Positions 46,255 to 57,633 of a stretch of 64,000 nucleotides of DNA are shown here, one piece after another. Origin of the DNA: Ottelia alismoides (Eukaryota; Streptophyta; Magnoliopsida; Alismatales; Hydrocharitaceae); contig JAZKJV010003256.1 of NCBI GenBank assembly GCA_037367405.1, positions 310,001 to 374,000 of the forward strand, given 5' to 3'. Below the pieces are notes generated by a model, which searched no databases, was not told the origin of the DNA, and saw only the letters and a list, made by a program, of their open reading frames with translations. Position 1 is the stretch's first letter; the number at the start of each line of letters is the position of its first letter. The position numbers and the translations under genes are program-made.

Positions 46255-48766
46255 CCATTTCATCACCTTTATTCTTTCATTTTGGCATTTAAACCCTAGC
46301 TAAATGCATGTAAATATCATTATTTTGTACAAATTAATATTCATTATTTATTATATAATTACTATATAAATTACATTATTTAAAGCCAAAATAAAAGAAT
46401 AAAGAAAAAAAATAAAATGCCAAAGTTATTTTATGACCCTAAACCCCGAGACCCAAGCATCTTGATGATTGGGTCGACAAGGAATAAAGTAGGGGAGATA
46501 AGGGTCAAAACACAATTAAATTACCAATTTATTTATCCAAATAATTCATTTTTGGTACCTATTTTATTCTTTATTAGTTATACCTCAAATATAGAAACTT
46601 TGTACATGAAAGTTGTACATAAAAATATATTGAAAAATACAAAATTAATTTCATAAAAAAATAATATAAATTGTATGTTTTGTACTCTGAATAAAAATCC
46701 AAAATCCCAAATTCCCAGACCCATATCTTCTCAATAAAAACTCAAAATACATCAAAATCACATTTAATTGTGTATAACTTTTAATTAACTATTTAATGAT
46801 GGTGGTTTCACTTAATTTGGAGTTAAGGTGTGAAAGTTAGGTATTGGACCGCTATTGTATAGTTTACTTAAATAAAAGATTCATTTAATTAATTCTTTAT
46901 AATTTTTATGATTTCATATTTTCCTAATTTTGTAAATATTATTTAAAATATATTACATATTTAGTATAAAATAAAACCATGAAGAAAACACAAAAATAAA
47001 ATAGTCTATATGAATACATAGATGAAATACCTATACTTATACCTATATAAAATGTACCTCTATTTATTTAAATGTACATATAATGTCCGAAAATACAACA
47101 AAATCTATTTATGTATATAAAAATAAGTTATAAATATATAAAATATGATAATAAAATAAAAAAGCATCAATACAAAATAAAAATAAAATGTACGTAATAT
47201 AGGTAAATGGACCTATAAATAAAGCCCTAAAAAGTAACCTACAATAAATGGATCCATATAAATAAATAAAAATAATAATTAAATACTATAGAAAATACTC
47301 AATTTTTTATTTTATGACCTAAAATTAGTAAATTCATTTGGTAATTATTCTTTATTTAACAAGGCATTTTTGCCTTGCATTTTTTCGGGTTGGTCCACAA
47401 CCAGAACTCAGCTTTTGTTGACCCTAGGTCAACTGACCCTACTCTCTCTTCCTCGACTGCAGACATGTCAGACTCGATTTTTATTCCATTTTTCACGTCG
47501 AATCCACTCATGATCTGGCTTAGCTCCCTTAATGGAAACCATTGATATGATCTCCGTAATTTTTGCCCATGTCTTGGATTTAATTAATCTTCTTTAAGCT
47601 AACCAAAATCACTATATCTTTGATCCTCCTTCACCGTGTTTATAAATAAGACCATACATCATTTCTTTGATCCTTGATCCCTCTAGAGGTCTGTAGTGCC
47701 TCCAATTGTGTGCATGTGAGTTCGTTGGTGATAGAGGTAGTCTCCCTGAAGCTTGGAGCATCGCAAGAGGAGGTCCAAGCGGTGCTCCATCGATGTCCTA
47801 CTCCTTGGAGTTACAACCATGTTAGAGTTGCACACTTTACTTCCTTTAGGTATATTTTCTTCATGTCATTTCAATTTCGCATTTAGTTTCATCATTCGAT
47901 CAATAAGTTAGGTTTATTTCGAATTGGTTCGATCGCCTGGAGTTCGGCTCCAGGCCATGTTCCGCCAGTAATCTCCCTGTTATCGATCCGATCTCCATGC
48001 CATCTCACTCCCTGATCATTTTCCCATCGATTCATATCATTCCCCCCCTTGAATCGAGCCTTGATTTGAGGAGATCAAATTTTTCCTTGCCAGAGCTGCA
48101 CCCACCCCAATGTTCAGGAGGTTTCAGACCTCCTTTTTTGGCCGAGAGGAACCTCTCGAGCCACCGAGTCTTTTGTGTAGGACCAGCCTCCCAGAGAACC
48201 ACCTGGAGTCTCAATTCAAGGCATTTTACACCTCCCAGGTCTCCAGAAGCCCTAGCTACTCGCCAGATCTCCACCGATGAGATTTGGGTCTTCTAGAGGT
48301 CCCTATCGATGTAGAATGGTCCAAGGAATCTACAGAGCCTTTCGGTGTGAAGATTGGTGCCCGGAGTCATATGGAATCGGAGATTGAAGCTCAACCTCTC
48401 AATTGTTCTTCATGTTCTTGCTGATGCTCCAGATGTCGTCGGATCAGGAGGCCTCCCTAGTTCTAGTCTCCACCCTTGGATCAAGACCGAAGCGATGTGC
48501 ATCCTCAGTCGTGGATGCGTTTAAGTCTATCCAATCCTATGATCTATTCTTATTTAGGGGCTTTGGACATCTCGATTACCTGGTTTAGTTAAGAAAATAT
48601 AACCTACTTCTAAGAGCTCAAGCACAAGAAAATCATGATAAAACAAGTAAAAATAAAATTGAGAAAATAAAAATCCGTGAGGTCCCCCGAGTGCACCGAC
48701 ACTTGGTAGAACATACCTATAATCCACATGAGTTTAATGTCCAAATAAAAATAGAAAAAGAGGCAA
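46255..48766 (+). mobile_element. Plus-strand Athila-type LTR inserted in Athila-3 leader (solo LTR, provisional 3' end)
   Basis: Starts TGATGAATCTCC and has the same U3 plan as the other Athila LTRs here: AT-rich start, then ccccgagacccaag..gggtcgacaa..aagtaggggagataag (46440-46505), and a TATA box tttataaataag near 47638-47649. Its left neighbour is not a polypurine tract, so it is not the 3' LTR of an adjoining element. The left flank tcgcc and gcgcc at 48769-48773 may be a decayed target duplication, giving about 2.5 kb. The 3' end is uncertain (48595-48770) because no motif tgagttcga marks its U5. The frame 47997-48296 lies in its R/U5. Confidence 0.5.
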
Positions 48767-49160
48767 GCGCCAAAAATTCTTACATATTATTACAAAAATA
48801 GAATGAAAAATAAAATACTAAAATAAAACAAAAAATATGTGCAAAAATAAAATGCTCCAAGCTTCTTCTGCCAAGTCTTATGCTCCTTCCTCTCCTACGC
48901 TCCCATGCTGCCCGATGAAGAGACAAGCCGCCTCCGCTTTGCTCGAGTGCACTGGTACACCGAGGATTACCACCCTCACTCATCGAGCCCTCGCAAGAAA
49001 GAGAGAAACAAAAGATGTGCCAAATTATAGCATGAAAATATGAGCAAAATAAAAGAAAGAAAATAAAGGAAATAAGAGATAAAATAAAAAGAAAGAGAAA
49101 CAAGTATATACACAAACTAAGAATAACAGGAAAAAAGAAGAACCTAGATAACCTCGTCGT
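48767..49160 (-). mobile_element. Athila-3 leader, PBS-proximal piece
   Basis: Non-coding DNA on the minus strand after the PBS, with an AT-rich stretch and a GC-rich island (about 48850-49010). The frames 48780-49115 (-) and 48837-49043 (+) overlap each other and resemble nothing. Confidence 0.5.
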
Positions 49161-49181
49161 GCCTCCCCGGCAACGACGCCA
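49161..49181 (-). other. Primer-binding site of Athila-3
   Basis: Minus strand TGGCGTCGTTGCCGGGGA, one base different from the Athila-1 PBS (TGGCGCC). tRNA-Asp type. It marks the 3' end of the Athila-3 5' LTR at about 49185-49190. Confidence 0.82.
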
Positions 49182-49189
49182 TTTATTGA

Positions 49190-52100
49190 ACTGGGTAAAT
49201 CAATGGTTGTATTTAATTAAATTAATGGAAAGTGTCGATGTAACCCAAAATATATCTCAACAAAAAATTTATTTAATTCTCAAGCAAAGAATCAAGCAAT
49301 CAAATGTAAGCAAGAGAATGTGCTATTTATTTACCTGTATAGCGTACATGATCGAACTCAGGGAGGCCACAAATCCCGAGGGTTATTTAAATCAAAGACA
49401 AAAATCAATGAAATAAAAGAAGTATTCTTTTTATTGAACTACTATTGGTATGGGTTATTATCTTTTTAATTTTATTGAATTTTTAATTTATATATTTTTA
49501 TGGTTGTCTGATTTCATGTTTTTAATGATTTTTAACTTTTTTTTTAGATTTTTTAATATGTTTTTTATTTTTAAAACAAATAAAATAATGTAGAAAAATA
49601 AAATAAGTGAGAAGATATTATTGTATTTTAAAATATAAGAAAAATGTACAAAGATTAAAATAAAAATATTTTTTATTTTTGATAATATTTTACTTTTTTG
49701 TGATTTTTTGATGATTTTAATATTTTTTTAGGATTGTAAAACAATTAAAATAAGAAAAATAACAAACATGAAATAAAGCATATGTTTTGGGATTTTTAGA
49801 ATAAGAAATAAAATCAAAAATAAAGAAAATTATATACATAAACAAAAATGATTTTTCAAAATTTTAAGAAAGCAATTTTATGATTTTTAGGATTTTCTGT
49901 GAATTTTTACGAATTTTTAGTTTGTTTAATATTTGTATTTTTTGTTTTTACAAGGAATTTAGAGAGGAAATTTATACATAAATTAAAACAAAGCAAAACA
50001 AGTAAATTGGATTTTTTAGGATTTTTAAGAAGATTTTTCATATTTTTATTAATTAAAAATGACAAACAGGGAAATTTAGGTGGTTTTTTATTTATTAAAA
50101 ATAATAAAAGTAATTAATTGGTGAAACCAAAATTAGATACAAAAGATCTAATTAATAAAAGTTAATGAGAATTTAAATGGAATTTTTATTTGATATTTAT
50201 TAAGCACAGTTAACAAGTAATTAAAAAGTTTGCCTCACAGGGACCAAAATGCAATGAAAGTTTAATTCTAGGACTAAATAAATAACAAAAATAAGAAATG
50301 TGAGGATGAGGATGCAAATTTACCACCAAAAAGCTTGTACAAGCGCACGTGAGTCACGTTGGCATGAACTTATTTGTGATTTAATTATTTACAGGGCTAA
50401 TGAATAATAAGAAGGTGCTAAGGCCTTTATTGTAAATAAACCAGATTCTCACGTGTCAAAGCATGTATACCACCCCAAACCAGATTCAAATACAATTAAT
50501 ATAAACAAAGAGGGCTGCTTAGCAAATATTCAATTACCAACATCAAGCCATGTGTAGGGGTGTAAACGGACCGAATCTGAGTGAACCTATATTTTTTAGG
50601 TCCAGTTCATTTATTTAATCAAGCCTAAACTTGTATTCAGGTTCGGTTCGTTTATTTTCGAATCGAATCCGAATCGAAGCTCCTTTTAAACAAATCGAAC
50701 CTAAGCGAATATCGAACTTAAGAATTTAGAGGGAGTGAAAAGGAGAGAAATGGAAATATATATGTGTTTACAATTAGAATAAATATTCATTTAGTTTTTT
50801 CTTTATCTAAATCATCTTCATCTTTTGAAAAAATAGATTAATATGGATTCATCTCTTTGAAAAAAGTATAATTATAATATATTTTTACATCTGTTCCGAT
50901 GGGGATAAGGAATAAGAATAATGTGGAGATATTCGATAAGTAAGGTTTATACTTGTTCTGTTGATTTGAAGATAAAGAATGGAAAAGTACTAGACACATA
51001 GATGATGGATGTTGTAAACACGATGTGACTATTTATTTTTGGATAGTTTATACCGATATAAAACCTACTTACCCCGTAAATATCTAGTTATCTCTAGACA
51101 AAATTCACTTATCCTGGGACAAAATTGACTTATCTCAAAATAAGGTCCACTTCTACAGATACGGATTTGTAATTATGTATATGTGCATGTTTATCGAGCT
51201 TTTAACGAATCGAACCTGAGCGAACCTATGATTTTTAGGTTCGGTTCGTTTATTTAATCGAGCCTAAACTTGTGTTCAGGTTCGGTTCGTTTATTTCCGA
51301 ACCGAATCTGAATCGAACTTTTAGCGAGCCGAACCTGAGCGAATATCGAACTCGAGAATTTTCTTACAGCCCTAGCCATGTGTCCTTTTGAGGACTTATT
51401 TACAAATAAAAAACAATCATGGTAAAAGGTGCAAAATAATCACCAGGCGTCTGTGAGTCATGTGTGGATCGTGTGGTCTTGCTTCGATCTTGAGCAGTGA
51501 ATCCACAGCTGATAATTGGGGTAATTTGGATGACCTAGATTCAATCTACTCTTGATTTGACGGGTGCGGTCAATGGAGGAAGAACTGGGAAGAAGAGGCT
51601 CCTCGTCGAGCTTTATTCGAGCCGATCTTGGTCGATCTCCACCTAACTTGGATCATGAAAGTCAGAATGGTTCCCTGCGATGCTCCTCTATCACTTGAAG
51701 GTCTCGAAGAGGGGTGAAGGTGCTCGACCTTCGATCTAGAGCTCCAGGTGGTGTGCAAGACGGTGTCTGCTCCAAATCTTTATTCCCAGCTCTAGAACGG
51801 CCCACAAGCCTAAAGAGAGTTTATTGCTCGGAGATGATCATCTTCAATCGAATATTAGGCGAAAAACAAATAAAGAATGGGGATCTCCGAAGGACGATGT
51901 TCAGACTGGAGACCAAACTCCATATCCGGATCGATCTTAGGGGAATATGTTATGGAAGAGGGCAAAGAAAGGTTAGGTGATGGTAATCGATGGTCGGCAA
52001 TGGAAATCGATAAGAGTGTCTGATCAAGCAGATCAGAGCTAGGATGGATGATGAAGGGGTTCAACCTAAAACTCGAATTAAAAATAAAATTATGAATGAA

Positions 52101-53819
52101 ATAAAACCTAAAATGAATCTAATCGAACCTACAGATGATAGAGGTGCAGTCACGACCTCGATTTGCTCATCTGGAGAAGAAACTCGGCGTCCTCCTGTGG
52201 AGCTCCATTGGGCGTAAGGATCATGTTCTCCTTCATATCTGACGCACTCCTAGCTGTGGTGGAGTGAGCCCTATCACTACTCACTCCTCCCAAACTTAGC
52301 CTCGGGCGAAAAATCATGCGAAAAATGGATCAGCCGGGGCAGAAGGGTGTCTCAATCTATAAATAGGCAATGGGTACGATGAGTTTTAAATTTTGAATAA
52401 CATGTGAATCAAGGCTGAAAAGAAGGGGTTGATGATATGGCGATGAAGGTTGTTATTAAGGCTAATAGACTAGAGAAGAAATCAGGAGGCGTTGGTGACT
52501 GGAGCATCTAGGAAAAATAGGAGAAAAATGGCCAGCAAGCAGGTGAATCGGGCAAGGATGGAGATTGGGGAATTGACTCGGGTCAACAGACCCGGGTTCA
52601 GCCAATGGGAGCTCATGCCGCTACAGGACAAAACAACAAATAGGAAAAATGAAATAAATTAAAAATAAAATGAAAAATAAATTCAAATGAAAAAGTTTTG
52701 AAAAATAAAATATATTAGTAATTAAATAAACTTATTTATGGTGATTTTTAATGATTTTAATAAGTTATCTACATAGGTAAAAATAAATAAAACCTTTTAT
52801 TCATATGTATAAAATGCCTATATATACATCATTAATATTTTTAAAACATTATTTTTACAAAATACATACATAATTTATTAATTAATAATTTATAATGTTT
52901 CTCAAGGATTTTAAAAGTATTTTTGTTTAATTTTTATGAATTGATTTATTAGATTAAATAAATAGTGATATTTATAGTATAAGTATGTGGTACATATACA
53001 ATATATACATGATTTTATTTTTTTATTTTGTGATTTTTATTTGTATTTTATATAAAGCAAATACAATATATACAAATAGTTAAAAAATACAATCTATACA
53101 AAAATATAAAGAAAATAAATATACATAAATAATATACGTAGGTATAATATACAATAACACTCAAAAAGCCACATTTCACATCTTAACTCTGATTTTTATG
53201 AAACCACTTCTATTTTTAAAGATTATTTAATTTGAAATGCAATGAAAGTGAGTTTGGTTTCTTCTAAGTTTTTATAGAGAAGATATTGATCTGACAAGTT
53301 GAGCTTTGCGGTTTTTTCAAAATATTGTTATTTACAAACTATACAATAATTCTTCTTGCAAAATTTTTAATATTTGCATCTTATTATTATATACAAGTTC
53401 CAAGAAGAAAATTTTTCTATTCTGGATGAATTTTATGATAAATAAAATAGTACAAAGATATGTAATATATATACAATGATGTATAAGTGATGAGTATAAA
53501 CAAGTGAGGATTGGTTTTCTTGATTATTCTGGTTATTAGGCTTATCTCCACCTACTCTATTTCTTGTCGATTAGATAAAGTCTTGACCTACTCTCCGGGT
53601 TAGAGTCAACCTGTATTTATTGCATATATACAATCTTCTTGTTTTCTTTATTTTTTCTTTATTTCTTTATTTATTTTAGGTTAAAATAGTGATAAATATA
53701 CAATATTTACACAAGATTGGGAACTAGTAAAAGGAGATATTTATTAATATTTACAAGTATTTTAAAAAAGATTTTAAGATAAAATAAATGAATAAAGATG
53801 ATGAAATATAGATTCATCA
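49190..53819 (-). mobile_element. Athila-3 5' LTR (about 3.8 kb plus a hAT insertion)
   Basis: On the minus strand it starts TGATGAATCTATATTTCATC at 53819. It has the U3 block cggagagtaggtcaagac..aatcgacaag..gagtaggtggagataag (about 53540-53610), a TATA-like tatttata (about 52358-52365) and a GC-richer R (51500-52350). The U5 is AT-rich, with the gggaccaaaatgcaatg phrase (near 50240) and tcgaactcagggaggc (near 49355) before the PBS. Without the 820-bp hAT element and its 8-bp duplication it is about 3.8 kb, similar to the reassembled Athila-1 LTR. The frame 51714-51980 is LTR sequence. Confidence 0.72.
50555..51374. mobile_element. Non-autonomous hAT-type DNA transposon (820 bp)
   Basis: Terminal inverted repeats TAGGGGTGTAA (50555) and, on the other strand from 51374, TAGGGCTGTAA: 10 of 11 match. 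It is flanked by a perfect 8-bp target duplication gccatgtg (50547-50554 and 51375-51382), the size typical of hAT elements. Inside, sub-terminal blocks with aggttcggttcgtttattt recur in direct and inverted order near both ends. No transposase frame is present, so it would need a transposase in trans. It interrupts the Athila-3 LTR. Confidence 0.88.
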
Positions 53820-54550
53820 CCTGGGCTCGCATGTCTAAGATGGATCGGATCCCATCAGGCTAGTAGGGAGAGTTGAAACAAGTACTTGCTAGGGTAGCGG
53901 AGATTCATCCTAAAGGAGAGTCATAATATGTCAAAAAACAACAAAAAGGCCTTCGTCGGTATTAAGGAACTACAAAAGCATTATAAAAAATATTATTAAT
54001 AGATGAGAAATTATCATTCCACAACCTATGGCATCTTTCTTTTCAACAAATCCATGAAACTATCATCATTTAACAAAAAAACTATATGTAAAAATAAGTT
54101 TGTAAATGTTTATCGATCACATTATGTTGGATCCCATACATGGACTTACTCTTCAAATCACATTATGTTGGATCTCATACATGGACTTACTTTCAAATCC
54201 TTAGCCCAATGCCTCACTTTCTAAGTGAACAAGCAATGGAATTATATTCCTTAAGAAAATGGAAGAATGTTTCAACCCCATTAAGGCAAATAACATACCG
54301 ACTAGCCAAAATTATATCGTGCCTTTGCAAGTTGACATGAGTAAACAACTTATCATGGCTGCATAACCGAATGAAAAAGGAGACTCCATGCGGCACATTT
54401 TATTCTAGTGACATTTTAAATGAAAAAGCTCATCATGTAAGCTTATAATGGAGTGATAGGCTACTCAAATGGACACTATGCTTTAAACTTGATTGCCTAT
54501 AATTTAAGCTTCCCGTGAAGGTTTACTTGTTTCCCGAAATACATGTGAAT
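53820..54550. other. Intergenic segment with a 41-bp tandem duplication
   Basis: No gene recognised. Two tandem copies of a 41-bp unit containing attatgttggat and catacatggacttact lie at 54117-54157 and 54158-54197, differing by one substitution and a one-base gap. The small frames 54003-54224 and 54140-54340 span the duplication and resemble nothing. The segment is not obviously part of Athila-3. Confidence 0.6.
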
Positions 54551-55639
54551 TAGGGGTGTTCACGAACCGTGTACCTGACCCATTTGTTCGTGACTCGTCC
54601 CGATCCATTATTATAGGGTTGTGGGTCAACCCACCCTGTGTCAATGGATTACCCATTCCAATGAGGATCTGAATAATTTGAACGGGTCGTAGGTATCCAT
54701 GGATATCCATGGAACATAATGTACGGTAAAATTGCATCTATTATGTTCAACTCGACAAATCATATACTTTTTTGTAAACTAAGGTATATTCCTAATACTG
54801 ATTAATCTAACATGTTCCAATGAATACCCAATTTTAACGAGTATCTGAATTATTGGATGGGGTCACAAGTATCGATGAAACAAAGGCAAAAGGCCGAGCT
54901 CAACCTGAACCCGATGTATATATAGGCTGGGCTAGCACCCCCATATTGTAAAATTTAACAAATAATTGTTGATCATAGTCCTTCTGCATGCAATTAGATA
55001 CCAAATATATTATTGTTCATAAATTTTAATATAATTCTTCTTCATGTAGTAAGATGACAAATATATCACTCTTCATAGATTTTATTATAATGAATAATAT
55101 TCCTTTGCTTCTACAATGAATCATTGAATTATATACCGAAATATTCAAATTGTTCATGAGAAATATTTGTTCTTTATGTGGATACTTATATGTTCACATA
55201 TGTATGATCTTACACATGTAACTCCTTGTGAAAATAAGTGGGTGCAGGCTAAGCCCTATTCGAACACATGCCCGACCACATGAGATTTAGGGTGAGCTCG
55301 AGTCCTTGATGTAGTCAAAACACAGGCTTTGACCTAGCCCAAGGCTCGAAGAAAATTAGTAGGCCCACGTCGAACCTTGTCGAGTTGGTATCGAGTTGGG
55401 CGGGTCGAGCTTAATGCTCCACCATAATCCAATGCATATACATTTAAATTATTCTATAGAGTATTTCTAATATTTTCTATATCCATTTCGTATACATTAT
55501 ACATGTACCCATTTTTTACATATATAATAACATAATTTCATATTCGCTAATATCCATATCCACATCCTTTTGTATTTAAATATGAATAAATATATGATAG
55601 CACCTTTTATAGGTATGTATACAACCATTTGCATCCCTA
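54551..55639. mobile_element. Possible second hAT-like non-autonomous element
   Basis: The left end TAGGGGTGTTCACGAACC is a common terminus of plant hAT-related miniature elements. A possible right end, read on the other strand from 55639, is TAGGGATGCAAATGG, with TAGGG-TG shared. Inside are gggtc/gaccc and ggtatccatgg type inverted motifs. No 8-bp target duplication is visible at these ends, so the right boundary may be wrong; related gggtatc..gatatcc sequence continues to about 55800. Confidence 0.4.
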
Positions 55640-56159
55640 TTTAGCAGGCCTATCGGATTGATGGGGCGAGAAGAATGTGTATCACAAGGTTAGGCAATGA
55701 GTCAAGATCGACCCATGGATACCCACTCATGATAGAGTTAAAGCCCCAGGATCAAATGGTATCGGGTATCCGACCCGAAATTCTTTGTTGGATATCCGTA
55801 AGTTTTGAGATCCGCCTGTATAGTCCGTGCAGGTAACCATGTAACCTCTCAACCAAGCACACGGGGAAAGGGAATAGTTCCATAGGACGACGGTGGCACC
55901 AAAAACCAATAGGATTCTCAGTGCCAAAAAAAATCAACAAATATCTACTTTAATGTTAATTTTAAACATCTTTCACATGCACCTCTCCACAGAGGAGCAC
56001 AGGATACCCCGCCGTCCAGAATGCCAAAAGGGTACCCTCCAACAACCATAACAAAACCCAATATCCCTTTCGTCACCAGCTGGAGATCCACTTGTATTTC
56101 ATATTCGGTAAGGGTATTCTCGTCAATTAGGTGATTAAGTTCCTTTAATGAGTTTTAAC
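55640..56159. other. Upstream intergenic and promoter region of BT1
   Basis: Partly repeat-like to about 55800 (gggtatcgggtatccgaccc), then apparently unique. No clear TATA box was found near the presumed start of transcription. The frame at 55727-55940 (-) has no support. Confidence 0.4.
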
Positions 56160-56312
56160 ATTTGTTTCTCTGGGGCTCTTCGTCATCCCTATTCCTCCCA
56201 CCAGAAAAAAAAGCCTTGTAGAGCGAGAGGGATAGGAGGGGAGGGGGCGAATCAAACCGCCCTCTTCTCCGATTCCGGCGAAAAGATCTGTGGCTGGCCG
56301 TGGCGGAGAAAG
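56160..56312 (+). other. Probable 5' UTR exon of the BT1 gene (start estimated)
   Basis: GC-richer, pyrimidine- and purine-rich stretch ending gcggagaaag, followed by gt (56313) as a possible splice donor. It contains no ATG in a useful context. The matching acceptor is ttttgtag-type sequence ending at 57032. The 720-base intron is T-rich, which fits a plant 5' UTR intron. The exon start is a guess; the donor could also lie slightly downstream. Confidence 0.45.
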
Positions 56313-57032
56313 GTTTTCGTTTCCCTAAGTGAGGTTCATGGTTCTTCTTACCCCTTCTCACTGTCTTCTCTGCATGCTTCTTGGAGTTTTGTATATAGGG
56401 TTGTTTTCGTGTTCCGATTTTGACAGATCCGCCCGCTTCCACAACGAGTTTTTGGGAAAAAAAAACTCTGGAGAAACCATTATTTTCGGAGATACCCATC
56501 TGTTTCTGGTTACCGAATCATCTTGAAAATATGATCTTTTTTGCATTAGGTACTGTTTTGGAGTTGTTCTTGTAATATGCAAATTTGTTGGTGTCAAGAC
56601 CGTCTTTTTGCTGCAAACCTTTTTGAGAATTTTTTGTTTCTGAAATTGCCACATTTTCTTCTTCAGGATATGCTCTGTATGTTGGTGTCCAGAGGATGTG
56701 GTGGCGCTGTTTCTTTTTTCCATATTTTGTGGATTTATTTTCGTATTATGCAGCTATTTGTTAGAGAATATCTCCTTTTTGCGATACCGATTTCACTTAT
56801 CTGTTCGATCGTCTATAAGTTACTGCCCTTCTACCTTATTCGGGTATATATCAGATAATTTGGCTATTGAATTCACGTTTTTTTTATTTCTTTCATCTTA
56901 TTTCATTTGCGCTTTTCAATACTTATAGTTTTGTTCAGAATTGTTTATTGTTTGAACAAGCGCTTGCTAGAGAGTAACTTTCTTTCTACTGCTCTGGCCA
57001 CCTTTTAACTTTATCATTCTATCGATTTGTAG

Positions 57033-57633
57033 GCTATTGGAGTATTTAATATCTGTCAAGGAAAATCAGGTTGGAAAGAATTTACATGCCATTGAAATGA
57101 AGAAAGATAGTCTATTGAGCATGTCTGAAGCGTTGTTTTCGCCATGGAGTCCCCAAGATGAGCCTTTTCATCCAGGTGGTTTGTTTGCTAGTGTTGGGCA
57201 GATGGGGGTTGGATTTGGTATCTCCTCATCCCCAGCTCCCTCAAATCCCAGAGACAACGGGTTGAAGATTCCGTATACAGACCTCTATTTAAAGTATGTG
57301 TCTCCTGAAACAGGATACCGTATTGTAGAAATTCCATCGGAGATGCCTGTGGTTGTTGGGGAAGTTGTGAAGAATAAGAAGAAGGCATTTAAGATCCGAT
57401 TAAATGTCACAAATCCTTCTTTGAGGAGGCTAATTAGTGGTGGAATTGCTGGAGCTGTATCTAGAACAGCAGTTGCACCTCTGGAGACGATCCGAACTCA
57501 CTTAATGGTTGGGAGCAACGGGCACTCAACAGTTGAAGTTTTTGAGAATATTATGAAGACAGAAGGGTGGAAAGGACTATTTCGTGGAAATTTTGTTAAT
57601 GTAATTCGTGTTGCTCCTAGCAAGGCTATAGAG
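57033..57633 (+). CDS. BT1: BRITTLE1-like adenine nucleotide carrier, first coding exon (gene incomplete in window)
   Basis: A mitochondrial carrier family (SLC25) protein of the BT1 group, which carries adenine nucleotides or ADP-glucose across the inner plastid and/or mitochondrial membrane. The exon follows an acceptor at 57031-57032. The first in-frame ATG is at 57097 and the exon gives 179 codons to the donor GT at 57634, phase 0. Residues 1-100 are a BT1-type N-terminal extension (GGLFASVGQMGVGFG at 28-41), a possible targeting region. Residues 111-137 are the first membrane helix with the carrier signature PLETIR at 128-133, then EGWKGLFRG at 156-164. This is about half of the first of three carrier repeats; BT1 proteins are near 400 residues, so the rest must be in later exons. 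None was found to 64000. A short upstream ORF overlaps the start (see findings). Confidence 0.85.

Noticed and set aside
56148..56526. ORFs around the BT1 5' region (56148-56423 and others)
   Set aside because: They cross the presumed 5' UTR exon and intron, lack motifs and are not in frame with the carrier exon.
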